40,379 nt of DNA from JBEKDJ01 sp050014415 (GCA_050014415.1 JBEKDJ010000003.1:1-40379); one strand, 5' to 3'; shown: positions 33,190 to 40,379, counted from the first letter of the stretch. The notes: generated by a model from the sequence alone, not told the origin. Translations and numbers: made by a program.

Positions 33190-33873
33190 ATGAATAAGAA
33201 TCTAACATATCGGAAGATGGTGAGTCTCCTATTCTTCATCTGGTTGTCATGTCTTACGGTTGCAGGAGTACTTGAGGCAAAGGCAGAGGTAAAGCCGAGC
33301 CTTGCCGTTCTCCCCTTTTTTGTGGGGGATCCCGATGAACCGGGGAGAGGAGTTGTCTGCCCGATCTGTGGAGGGCTCTTCAGAAGCGGAGAGGTCATGG
33401 TTGGGTCCCAGAGTATTCTCACACGGCTTGTCTACCAGAAGATGGAGACCTTGGGCACATTCAACCTCATCCCTACCGAGGAAGTAGAAGATGCCCTCTC
33501 CCGCCGGGAGAGGAAACGCTTCGAAGAAAAGCTGATTCCAAATTCCATCGAGTTGGGAAAAGAGCTAAGCGCCGATTTCATCGTGCTTGGATTCGTCTTC
33601 CGTTTTGTAGAGAGAATTGGATCGGCTCTTGGTGTTGAGAGACCTGCTTCAGTAGGATTCGACATCCATCTCTTCCGGGTTAGGGACAGGAAAATGGTAT
33701 GGAATGGGGGTTTTGATGAAACACAGAAGCCCCTGAGCGAAAACCTCTTCAAGATCGGGGCCTTTATAAAGGGAAAGGCCTCATGGGTGAGAGCAGAGGA
33801 GCTGGCTGGTTTGGGATTAGATGAAATGTTGAAGAAGTTACCCGGACCCGGGGAGTTGGTGGAACGACCATGA
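33190..33873 (+). CDS. Exported protein with a CxxC motif, function unknown
   Basis: The 227-residue product begins with a Sec-type signal peptide (basic MNKNLTYRKM, hydrophobic core to about residue 27, likely cleavage after AKA). Cys21 is not in a good lipobox. After a strand-like PSLAVLPFFVGD comes CPICGGLF (Cys57, Cys60), a possible zinc or redox pair. The middle (TRLVYQKMETLGTFNLIPTEEVEDAL) and FIVLGFVFRFVER resemble the nucleotide-free 'TolB-N/CsgG-like' fold seen in periplasmic lipoproteins; that is a weak inference. Its stop overlaps the hisA start (ATGA), so it is coupled to a histidine gene, with no obvious functional reason. Confidence 0.75.
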   Translation: MNKNLTYRKMVSLLFFIWLSCLTVAGVLEAKAEVKPSLAVLPFFVGDPDEPGRGVVCPICGGLFRSGEVMVGSQSILTRLVYQKMETLGTFNLIPTEEVEDALSRRERKRFEEKLIPNSIELGKELSADFIVLGFVFRFVERIGSALGVERPASVGFDIHLFRVRDRKMVWNGGFDETQKPLSENLFKIGAFIKGKASWVRAEELAGLGLDEMLKKLPGPGELVERP

Positions 33874-34622
33874 TCGTCATTCCTGCAGTGGACCTGAAGG
33901 ATGGAAGATGTGTCAGGCTTTCTCAGGGCAGGATGGATCAGGAATCGATCTATTCAGAAGATCCTGTTCAGATGGCGCAACATTGGGAGTCGAAAGGGGC
34001 AGAGAGGCTTCATGTGGTGGATCTTAATGGTGCCATGACAGGAAGGCCCGTTCACCAGTCGTTCATCGAAGCAATTGTACGGTCTCTGAAAATCCCGGTC
34101 GAGGTTGGAGGCGGGATCCGGGATGTTGAGACCATCGAGGTTTATCTCTCTTCCGGGGTGCAATGGGCTATCCTCGGAACAGTAGCCCTTCGGAATCGTC
34201 CATTGGTGGAAGAAGCCTGCGGTCGTTTTCCCAGAAGAATCATCCTTGGAATCGATGCCAGAGAAGGGAAAGTTGCAGTGGAGGGCTGGAAGGAGCTTGC
34301 TTCGACAGGGGTGGTAGAGATGGCAAAGCAGTTTGAGGGGATGGGTCTGTCGGCAGTCATTTTTACAGATATTGAGAGAGATGGAATGGGTACGGGTTTG
34401 AACTTTGAGTCGACCAAGAATTTGGCACGATCCACTTCGATCCCGGTGATTGCTTCAGGAGGAGTTTCGCAAATAGAAGACATTGAACGTCTCTTGGAGT
34501 TAGAACTGGATGGGGTCATCGGAGTGATTGTAGGACGGGCCCTTTACACAGGGCAAGTCGATTTAGAAGAAGCCGTACGAATAGCCAAGAATTCAGCAGT
34601 CAGAAGCCGGAAGCCAGAATAG
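33870..34622 (+). CDS. hisA: Phosphoribosylformimino-AICAR phosphate isomerase
   Basis: Isomerises ProFAR to PRFAR in histidine synthesis. The 250-residue TIM barrel has Asp8 in IPAVDLKDGRCVRL, EVGGGIRD, the second catalytic Asp in FTDIERDGMGTG, and the phosphate-binding ASGGVSQIED and GVIVGRALY. The ATG overlaps the stop of the exported-protein gene by 4 bp. A MITE-like element separates it from hisF, which normally follows immediately. Confidence 0.97.
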   Translation: MIVIPAVDLKDGRCVRLSQGRMDQESIYSEDPVQMAQHWESKGAERLHVVDLNGAMTGRPVHQSFIEAIVRSLKIPVEVGGGIRDVETIEVYLSSGVQWAILGTVALRNRPLVEEACGRFPRRIILGIDAREGKVAVEGWKELASTGVVEMAKQFEGMGLSAVIFTDIERDGMGTGLNFESTKNLARSTSIPVIASGGVSQIEDIERLLELELDGVIGVIVGRALYTGQVDLEEAVRIAKNSAVRSRKPE

Positions 34623-34630
34623 ACAGAACT

Positions 34631-34773
34631 TAGTGTAGTGAGTCATAGATTTCTTTTCTTTGTTTGTCATTCCGGGCTTGACCCGGAATCCAGTATTTCT
34701 GAGCTGGATTCCCGCTTTCGCGGGAATGACGACTTCGGAATTGATGTAAAGAAGTGTTAGATTTACCACACTA
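34631..34773. mobile_element. MITE-like element between hisA and hisF
   Basis: A 143 bp non-coding element. Its ends TAGTGTAGT (34631-34639) and ACCACACTA (34765-34773) are inverted repeats with one mismatch. Inside, GTCATTCC (34666-34673) mirrors GGAATGAC (34723-34730), and GGAATCCAG mirrors CTGGATTCC. The whole unit folds back on itself. From memory, 'GTCATTCC...GGAATGAC' palindromes are widespread in environmental proteobacterial genomes. There is no transposase nearby. Confidence 0.7.
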
Positions 34774-34836
34774 GTCCGTTCTGAATTCTGACTCCTGACT
34801 CCTGGATTCTGGATTCTCTGAGTTGAGGAACTTAAG

Positions 34837-35592
34837 ATGCTTGCTAAACGGATTATCCCCTGCCTGGATGTAAAAAGCGGAAGGGTGGTGAAGGGAACTC
34901 AGTTCGTAAACCTGAAGGATGCCGGCGATCCGGTTGAGAATGCCAAGGCTTATGATGAGCAGGGTGCGGATGAAATTGCCTTCTTGGATATCACGGCCTC
35001 CTTTGAGGAAAGGGACATTCTCATTGATGTCGTTCGCAGGACAGCAGAGGAAATATTTATTCCCCTCACCGTCGGCGGTGGTATCCGACGATTGGAGGAT
35101 ATCCGGAGACTTCTTAACGCTGGAGCTGATAAGATATCAATCAATACGGCAGCCGTGAAGGATCCACATTTCGTAGAGAGGGCCTCAAAACGTTTTGGGA
35201 GCCAATGTATTGTCATTGCTATTGATGCAAAAAGAAATGGGGCAAGCTGGGAGGTTTTCACCCACGGAGGTAGAACCTCCACGGGCATCGATGCCGTCCT
35301 CTGGGCAAAGAAGATGGAGGAGATGGGAGGAGGCGAGATCCTTTTGACGAGCATGGATCGGGATGGAACAAAAGACGGCTACGACATTGAATTGACCCGA
35401 ACCATATCAGAGCAAGCAAATATACCTGTCATTGCGTCAGGAGGCGTGGGGACTCTCGGACATCTTTATGAAGGGCTCGTCCTGGGAAAGGCCGCCGCCG
35501 TGCTCGCAGCTTCTATCTTCCATTATCGGGAATTTACGATTGCTCAGGTCAAATCATACCTCAAAGAAAAAGGAGTCGTCGTCAGACTCTGA
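34837..35592 (+). CDS. hisF: Imidazole glycerol phosphate synthase, cyclase subunit
   Basis: With HisH it forms imidazole glycerol phosphate and AICAR from PRFAR and ammonia. The 251-residue TIM barrel has Asp11 in IIPCLDVKSGRVVKG, TVGGGIRRLEDI, AIDAKRNG, and LLTSMDRDGTKDGYD with the second catalytic Asp. GAGG lies 8 nt before the ATG. It is the last histidine gene in the window; hisG, hisC, hisI and hisE must lie elsewhere if present. Confidence 0.97.
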   Translation: MLAKRIIPCLDVKSGRVVKGTQFVNLKDAGDPVENAKAYDEQGADEIAFLDITASFEERDILIDVVRRTAEEIFIPLTVGGGIRRLEDIRRLLNAGADKISINTAAVKDPHFVERASKRFGSQCIVIAIDAKRNGASWEVFTHGGRTSTGIDAVLWAKKMEEMGGGEILLTSMDRDGTKDGYDIELTRTISEQANIPVIASGGVGTLGHLYEGLVLGKAAAVLAASIFHYREFTIAQVKSYLKEKGVVVRL

Positions 35593-35643
35593 TTTTAGAT
35601 TGCAGATTTTTAAATCTAAAGTCTGAAATCTTAAATCTAAAAT
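35592..35643. repeat. Palindrome in the hisF-pgpA gap
   Basis: ATTTTAGATT (35592-35601) pairs perfectly with AATCTAAAAT (35634-35643). It begins at the hisF stop codon. AAATCTAAA and similar inner segments repeat in between. Confidence 0.6.
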
Positions 35644-35650
35644 GGAATGA

Positions 35651-36124
35651 ATGAATCGTTTGTTCCTTCTATTTGCGACTGGGTTTGGGGCGGGATACTC
35701 CCCGATTGCCCCGGGAACTGCGGGAACCCTTGTCGCCATTCCAATCTATCTCCTGCTTTCCGCCATCCCCTTTCCTCTTTATGAATTGACCCTCATCACG
35801 ATCTTTTTTCTTTCGAGCTGGATCTCAGACATAGCCCAGAGCTACTGGGGCAAGAAAGACGACCCCAGAATCGTCATTGACGAGATCATGGGTTTTCTCA
35901 TCACGATGCTGTGGGTCCATAGGTCGGCCTTCTCCATCACAATGGGATTCTTTCTCTTCCGGGTATTTGATATTATTAAACCACCGCCAATTCGTCGCCT
36001 GGAGAAGGCGAAAGGGGGTTTTGGAGTCGTGCTGGACGATGTGTTGGCAGGAGTCTATGCGAATATTATTCTTCAGATCGGTTCCTACTTCACCCTCTCC
36101 CCTGGCGGGAGAGGGGTAGGGTGA
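35651..36124 (+). CDS. pgpA: Phosphatidylglycerophosphatase A
   Basis: Removes phosphate from phosphatidylglycerol phosphate in membrane lipid synthesis. The 157-residue membrane protein has GFGAGYSPIAPGTAGTL, DDPRIVIDEIMG, FFLFRVFDIIKPPPIRRLE and GGFGVVLDDVLAG, all family signatures. The C-terminal residues TLSPGGRGVG are encoded by an inserted palindrome (36093-36115), so the end of the protein has probably been altered by the repeat. The ribosome binding site is weak. Confidence 0.95.
   Translation: MNRLFLLFATGFGAGYSPIAPGTAGTLVAIPIYLLLSAIPFPLYELTLITIFFLSSWISDIAQSYWGKKDDPRIVIDEIMGFLITMLWVHRSAFSITMGFFLFRVFDIIKPPPIRRLEKAKGGFGVVLDDVLAGVYANIILQIGSYFTLSPGGRGVG
36093..36115. repeat. Palindrome inside the 3' end of pgpA
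   Basis: CCCTCTCCC (36093-36101) pairs perfectly with GGGAGAGGG (36107-36115) around the loop CTGGC. It is a typical dispersed 'CCCTCTCCC' repeat and encodes the last residues of PgpA. Confidence 0.7.
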
Positions 36125-36143
36125 GGGGGGTGAGGATTTACCC

Positions 36144-36632
36144 ATGAAAACAGAAAAGCTCATCGGAGATCTCTTAAGAGAGAAGGGTTGGACACTTTCT
36201 ATTGCCGAATCTTGTACCGGAGGATTGCTTTGTAATCGTATCACTGATGTGCCTGGGAGCTCAGACTATTTTGAAGGAGGAATGGTTACTTACAGTAACG
36301 AATCGAAGGCGAGGCATCTGGGCATTTCACTGGGATATATAAAAAGGTATGGAGCGGTAAGTCCCCAAGTTGCGAGGAAGATGGCTCAAGGAGTTCGAAG
36401 AGCTTTTAATACGACATTCGGATTATCCACCACAGGCGTGGCAGGACCGACCGGTGGAACAAAGAGAAGTCCCATCGGGAGAGTTTTCATCGGAATCGCT
36501 AGCAGAAGAAGAACCTGGGTAGAACAGGAGGATTTTAAAGGGACTCGCAGAGAAATCAAAAAGCAGGCAGCAGAAAGAAGCCTTGAATTCTTATATGAAA
36601 TACTGGTTGAAAAAGCTGGTCTTAAAACCTGA
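36144..36632 (+). CDS. pncC: Nicotinamide-nucleotide amidase (CinA C-terminal domain)
   Basis: Deamidates NMN to NaMN in pyridine nucleotide recycling. This 162-residue protein is the stand-alone CinA C-terminal domain, with the catalytic Ser23 in SIAESCTGGLLC, the sequence GGMVTYSNESKARHLGI and the glycine-rich TGVAGPTGGT. The N-terminal MoaB-like domain of full CinA is absent. GAGG lies about 9 nt before the ATG. It commonly follows pgpA, as here. Confidence 0.95.
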   Translation: MKTEKLIGDLLREKGWTLSIAESCTGGLLCNRITDVPGSSDYFEGGMVTYSNESKARHLGISLGYIKRYGAVSPQVARKMAQGVRRAFNTTFGLSTTGVAGPTGGTKRSPIGRVFIGIASRRRTWVEQEDFKGTRREIKKQAAERSLEFLYEILVEKAGLKT

Positions 36633-36986
36633 AGATAACGATTTCCTTTCTCTATAAGCCGAACATTTTGCCATCGACGTCTTCCCTCTAATCCATTTCA
36701 AAGGTGACCTCAATTCCTCTGAAGCGAAAGTACCTAAGGAGAGAGAATAGAAGAATCGGAGTTGCGGTCGGGGACACAATCTCTTCTGTCAATCGTTTGG
36801 CCGTTTCCTAAGAACCCGCACATTTGAAGAAGTATCTTAAAATGCTTCAGAACCTACTTCCCGTCTCTCATTGAAATATGAAAGTATCATTTTTGATATT
36901 CGTGGCAAATTTTGACATGGGGATGTTTTTTCTGTCGAGAAGAAAATTCAGGACCCCATAAATATACTTGACATTTGGACGCCTAA
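36633..36986. other. Intergenic region before the ATPase gene, left copy of a direct repeat
   Basis: No intact gene is supported in these 354 bp. It contains the left copy (36721-36865) of a sequence that recurs after the ATPase gene, then an AT-rich stretch leading to the predicted ATPase promoter. Composition changes here from the core genome, consistent with an accessory insertion. Confidence 0.6.
36721..36865 (+). repeat. Left copy of a diverged direct repeat flanking the ATPase gene
   Basis: Two blocks match the sequence at 38231-38400. Block A (36721-36778) starts GAAGC and shares AGGAGAGAGAA and AGAAGAATC, about 83% identical. Block B (36818-36865) shares AAGAAGTATCTTAAA and AGAACCTAC, about 87% identical over 48 nt. 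The spacer between blocks differs in length from the right copy. Confidence 0.75.
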
Positions 36987-36996
36987 ATGATAAATA
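36968..36996 (+). promoter_or_regulatory. Predicted ATPase gene promoter, possibly leaderless
   Basis: A perfect TTGACA (36968-36973) is followed after 17 bp by TAAATA (36991-36996). The ATG at 37005 lies 9 nt downstream of the -10, about where transcription should begin, so the message may be leaderless. Confidence 0.55.
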
Positions 36997-38150
36997 TGAT
37001 TCCTATGATTGAGCGTACTTTTTGGACACAACGGATTCAGCAGGCATGGGGAAAACGCCCGATTGTATGGTTATCCGGGGTTCGCCGGGTAGGTAAAACC
37101 ACCTTGGCCCAAATGTTTTCCAATGCAGTCTATCTGAATTGCGATCTGCCGTCAGTGGGACGCCGATTGGTCGATCCAGAATTGTTCTACGACAGTCTGG
37201 ATAAGGGGGCTCTTGTTATCTTTGATGAGATCCATCGTTTAGAGGACCCCAGTCGGTTGGTGAAAATTGCTGCAGATGCCTATCCTCACCTAAAAGTGCT
37301 TGCAACAGGTTCTTCCACTTTAGCAGCCACAAAAAAATTTCGCGATAGTCTGACCGGCCGAAAACAGATGATTTACTTGCCTCCCGTCCTCTGGAGCGAA
37401 TGCATCGATAAATTCGGTATAAAAGAATTGGATCGTCGATTACTGCACGGAGGGCTTCCAGAACCCTTGCTGTCAGATACAAAGAATGCGGCCTTTTTTT
37501 CAGAATGGATGGATAGCTTTTATGCCCGGGACATTCAGGAGCTTTTCGGTATCCGAAACCGGACCGGTTTCATGAAGTTATTGCATTTATTGTTACGACA
37601 AAGTGGAAGTCTCATAGATTATACCCATTTGGCTCGGTTAAGTGATTTAAGCCGGCATACTGTTAAAGCTCATGTTGAAGCCATGGGTATCGCCCATGCA
37701 GTATTCTTACTTTCTCCATTTCAGGGAGGGGGACGGCGTGAAATTACGCGCAGACCTAAATGCTATTCTTTTGATACAGGGTTTGTCACGTTTGTCAAGG
37801 GTTGGGACAGTATTCGGGAGGATGATCGAGGTCTTTTGTGGGAGCACCTGGTACTCGATACCCTGCGTACGGTCGTTGATGATCATCGCTTGCATTACTG
37901 GAGAGACAAATCCGGACGGGAAGTGGATTTTGTCATCAAAGGCGTCAGGCGACAGGCAGATGCCATTGAATGCAAAATCAATCCTGATCACTTTGATCCA
38001 GCTAATCTCACTGTTTTTCGCTCCCTGTATCCCGAAGGTAGGAATTATGTCCTGAGTCTCAATATTAAGACCTCCTATCAACGGCGTTATGGCAAACTGC
38101 AGGTGCGCTTTATCTCAGTTAACCAGATTTCCGAGCTAAAAAGTTCATGA
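36987..38150 (+). CDS. AAA+ ATPase with DUF4143 nuclease-like domain
   Basis: The 387-residue protein has an N-terminal AAA_14 domain with Walker A GVRRVGKT (31-38) and Walker B ALVIFDEIHR (Asp80, Glu81). A winged-helix-like middle follows, with DYTHLARLSDLSRHTVKAHV. The C-terminal DUF4143 domain shows a PD-(D/E)XK-like pattern: Glu286, Asp314 in REVDFVI, and Glu328-x-Lys330 in AIECKI. The function of this common accessory family is unknown. The 36987 and 37005 ATGs are both possible; the promoter position favours 37005 (MIERTFWTQR). A diverged direct repeat flanks the gene, suggesting horizontal gain. Confidence 0.88.
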   Translation: MINMIPMIERTFWTQRIQQAWGKRPIVWLSGVRRVGKTTLAQMFSNAVYLNCDLPSVGRRLVDPELFYDSLDKGALVIFDEIHRLEDPSRLVKIAADAYPHLKVLATGSSTLAATKKFRDSLTGRKQMIYLPPVLWSECIDKFGIKELDRRLLHGGLPEPLLSDTKNAAFFSEWMDSFYARDIQELFGIRNRTGFMKLLHLLLRQSGSLIDYTHLARLSDLSRHTVKAHVEAMGIAHAVFLLSPFQGGGRREITRRPKCYSFDTGFVTFVKGWDSIREDDRGLLWEHLVLDTLRTVVDDHRLHYWRDKSGREVDFVIKGVRRQADAIECKINPDHFDPANLTVFRSLYPEGRNYVLSLNIKTSYQRRYGKLQVRFISVNQISELKSS

Positions 38151-38450
38151 TCATTGGTCAAAGCAGAGGATATCCGTATAAAAAAATGCATCTTTTTCGG
38201 GAAGATAAGTTCTGAAACAACTTGGCGATTGAAGCAAAAGGATCTGAGGAGAGAGAACAGAAGAATCAGAGATGCGGTGTGGGACATAGAAGAAAAAAAG
38301 TGGCGAATCAAAGGAAGATATTTTGGCAGTTGTCGGTAAGTCCGAAGAAGTGGCAGATTTAAAGAAGTATCTTAAAGTGTTTTAGAACCTACGTCCCGTC
38401 CATTCCTGATGGGGACCTTTTGAGGAATCAGGGCACCCCTAAGAAATAAA
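38151..38450. other. Gap between the ATPase and SWIM genes, right copy of the direct repeat
   Basis: No convincing gene is present in these 300 bp. A 61-codon frame from 38154 covers block A of the repeat, but it is broken in the left copy and has no known motif. The rest is the right copy of the repeat plus a short spacer before the SWIM gene. Confidence 0.5.
38231..38400 (+). repeat. Right copy of the diverged direct repeat
   Basis: Block A (38231-38288) and block B (38353-38400) match 36721-36778 and 36818-36865. Starts of blocks A and B are 122 bp apart here but 97 bp apart in the left copy. In one frame both B blocks read LKKYLK, hinting that the ancestor was coding. Confidence 0.75.
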
Positions 38451-40379
38451 ATGAAGAAGGAAGCTTTGAAGAGGGATTTTTTTGAAAAGTTAAACTGGGA
38501 CGATCTCGAGCAGTGGGCTGGGAGCAGGGTTCTTTCTCGGGGCCAAGGCTACCACCGTAGCCATCGGGTCAAGGAATTGGCTCAAGCGCGAACCGGTGCG
38601 CTGGTTGCTTGGGTTCATGGAGGACAAAGGTATGCGACGGAGGTTGATTTTGAAGACGGGGAGTTAATCTCAGTCTGTACTTGTCCTTACGGGAATAACT
38701 GTAAACATGCGGTGGCAGTAGTACTCGAATATCTTGATCATCTGAAGAAGAAGCTTGAAGTTCCTCAAGTCACAGGACAGGATCAACGCCTTGCATTATT
38801 GCAGGGTATAGATGAAGAGGACCCGGAAGACAGGTATGAGGAGGAAGAGATAGATAGCGGCCCCCTTGTTCCCCAAAAAGGTGCTAAATCAAGCGTAGTG
38901 GACTTAAAAGGTTTTTTGGAGGAACAAACCAAGGGACAATTGATTACCTTGCTTACAGATCTGTCAGAAAGATATCCGAATGTTCGTGAAGATCTTGAGG
39001 ACCGGCAAACCCTCTCAAAAGGTTCAGTAAAGAGAATCGTGGCCGCCGTGCGGAAAGAAATCCAAGCGTTAAGTTCCGAACCTGGCTGGAGAAACCATTG
39101 GAATGATGAAGGATACACCCCGGATTACTCACGGGTAAAAGGTCGCCTGAAATCCCTTTTGGTAAAAGGGCACGCAGACGAAGTCATTGCCTTAGGAAAG
39201 GAGCTCCAGGAGGCGGGTATAAGGCAGGTGGAGATGAGCCACGACGAGGGAGAAACAGGCATGGAGATTTCTTCCTGTCTGGATGTAGTGTTTCAGACCC
39301 TTCCTCAATCCTCCCTTTCTCCCATAGAGCAGATGCTTTGGGTGATTGACGCGGAGTTAAAGGATGATTACGAACTCTGCTACGGGTCAGAATCCTTCTG
39401 GAAGAAGAAACAGAAAGCTTCAGACTGGAGTGCCGTAGCCGATAAGCTTATGCAACGTTTAAACGAATTCGATTTGGCGAGAGGTGAGGACAATTTCTCA
39501 AGAAATTATCGGAGGGATCGATTAAGTAACTGGATTATTGAGGCTTTAGAAAATGCAGGTCGACACAAAGAGATCATCCCCCTATGTGAGGAGGAGGCAG
39601 TGAAGACGGGAAGCTATACTCGTCTCGTCGATGCATTGAGAAAAGCCAAACGATTGGAGGAAGCCGAGCAGTGGATTTTCAGGGGAATTAGAGCTACTCA
39701 GAAACAATGGCCTGGGATTGCCAAACAATTGAAAGATACTTTACGTGAGATGAGAGAAAGAGAAGGGAATTGGCTTAAAGTTGCAGCTTTTCGGACTGAA
39801 GATTTTCTTCAATCGCCCTCACTCCATACCTTCCAGGATATGAAGAAAGCAGCCGAGAAGGCAAAAGTGTGGCCAGAGGTGCGGGCAGCGGCCCTCCTTT
39901 ATTTGGAGACAGGTAAACTTCCTCAATCAAATCCCACATGGCCTTTGCCTCAGACGGGCGTGAAGGAGGATCGAGAGACCAGGAAGAGTGAGTTCCCAAT
40001 GGCCGATGTACTGATTGACATTGCGATTGAAGAAAAGCGGCCTGATGAAGTTCTAAGATGGTATGACCAACGCAAATCAAAGAAGCAAATCTTCTGGGGA
40101 GGGGATGGTTATCAAGAAGATAAGATTGCGGGCGCGGTGGTAGACCTTTATCCTGATCGAGCTATTGCCATCTGGAAAAATCTTGCTGAAAAACAGATTG
40201 CCTTAACAAAGCCAAAAGCCTATGAAGCGGCAGCTATCTACTTAAGGAAGGTCTACAGTCTTTTGAAAAAACTGAAGAAAGAGGGAGAGTGGAAAGATTA
40301 TCTACTCAAACTCCGCCAAGCCAATGCCCGAAAAACAAAGTTTATCGAAATTCTCGACCGTGTTGAAGGCCGTCGGATC
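38451..40379 (+). CDS. SWIM zinc-finger protein (3' end outside window)
   Basis: An open frame of 643 codons runs from the ATG at 38451 to the window end without a stop. The SWIM motif C76-T-C78-PYGNN-C84-K-H86 is followed by AVAVVLEYL, the classic arrangement near the N-terminus of bacterial SWIM proteins. After an acidic linker (about 105-125) the rest is helical and repeat-like (for example EEAEQWIFRGIRATQK), as in TPR-like solenoids. The final IYLRKVYSLLKKLKKEGEWKDY and ANARKTKFIEILD are typical of the end of this family, so few residues are probably missing. The role is unknown; such proteins often lie near SNF2 helicases. No good ribosome binding site precedes 38451; a TTG at 38466 with AAGGA nearby is an alternative. 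Confidence 0.88.
   Translation, partial: MKKEALKRDFFEKLNWDDLEQWAGSRVLSRGQGYHRSHRVKELAQARTGALVAWVHGGQRYATEVDFEDGELISVCTCPYGNNCKHAVAVVLEYLDHLKKKLEVPQVTGQDQRLALLQGIDEEDPEDRYEEEEIDSGPLVPQKGAKSSVVDLKGFLEEQTKGQLITLLTDLSERYPNVREDLEDRQTLSKGSVKRIVAAVRKEIQALSSEPGWRNHWNDEGYTPDYSRVKGRLKSLLVKGHADEVIALGKELQEAGIRQVEMSHDEGETGMEISSCLDVVFQTLPQSSLSPIEQMLWVIDAELKDDYELCYGSESFWKKKQKASDWSAVADKLMQRLNEFDLARGEDNFSRNYRRDRLSNWIIEALENAGRHKEIIPLCEEEAVKTGSYTRLVDALRKAKRLEEAEQWIFRGIRATQKQWPGIAKQLKDTLREMREREGNWLKVAAFRTEDFLQSPSLHTFQDMKKAAEKAKVWPEVRAAALLYLETGKLPQSNPTWPLPQTGVKEDRETRKSEFPMADVLIDIAIEEKRPDEVLRWYDQRKSKKQIFWGGDGYQEDKIAGAVVDLYPDRAIAIWKNLAEKQIALTKPKAYEAAAIYLRKVYSLLKKLKKEGEWKDYLLKLRQANARKTKFIEILDRVEGRRI

Noticed and set aside
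34785..34825. Short direct repeats CTGACTCCTGACTCCTGGATTCTGGATTCT before hisF in pieces of 7-10 nt
   Set aside because: They are small local duplications in a degenerate gap, with no spacing or structure suggesting an operator.
38154..38339. Small basic protein of 61 codons after the ATPase gene
   Set aside because: It lies in the direct-repeat copy, the matching frame is interrupted in the other copy, and no ribosome binding site or motif supports it.
1..40379. tRNA, rRNA, CRISPR arrays, insertion sequences with transposase
   Set aside because: I looked for cloverleaf-like stretches, regular spacer-repeat arrays and transposase motifs in the gaps and saw none. Repeats found are palindromes or MITE-like units without transposase.

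Overview
The window looks like the replication-origin region of a Gram-negative bacterial chromosome. A Desulfobacterota-like ('deltaproteobacterial') organism or MAG is my best guess. This rests on KDO-8-P synthase (LPS synthesis), a YidC with a large periplasmic domain, a Gram-negative-length GyrB, and the rpmE-DUF1385-prfA-prmC-murA-hisD gene order. It is an inference, not a demonstrated assignment.

Layout. Left arm, all on the minus strand (1-12.8 kb): the str operon (rpsL, rpsG, fusA, start of tuf) behind a strong sigma70-type promoter; a dedicated biotin ECF transporter operon (bioY, ATPase, EcfT) behind a promoter overlapped by a BirA operator; a metallo-beta-lactamase-fold gene broken by two homopolymer frameshifts; a B12-binding radical SAM gene whose start is overlapped by a perfect ParB site (parS, 8157-8172); and the origin-proximal cluster mnmE-jag-yidC-yidD-rnpA-rpmH. 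The coding strand switches at 12.8-13.0 kb between divergent rpmH and gyrA promoters. Right arm, all plus strand: gyrA, dnaA, dnaN, gyrB (no recF), coaE, rho, rpmE, a DUF1385 gene, prfA, prmC, murA, then histidine genes (hisD, hisB, hisH, hisA, hisF) interrupted by kdsA, a transaldolase and a small exported protein, then pgpA and pncC. The last 3.7 kb is accessory: an AAA/DUF4143 ATPase bracketed by a diverged direct repeat, and a SWIM zinc-finger protein that runs off the window.

The most distinctive signals are non-coding. The gyrA-dnaA gap holds three DnaA-box-like sites that start exactly 11 bp apart, followed by two tandem AT-rich 11-mers that could form an unwinding element. A second DnaA-box cluster lies before dnaN, so the origin may be bipartite around dnaA. 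A MITE-like inverted-repeat element lies between dnaA and that second cluster, and a second such element lies between hisA and hisF. Many other gaps are filled with long imperfect palindromes of several families.

I saw no tRNA, rRNA, CRISPR array, transposase or prophage, and no clearly new multi-gene system. The best candidates for novelty are the origin architecture and the repeat-bracketed ATPase/SWIM segment.
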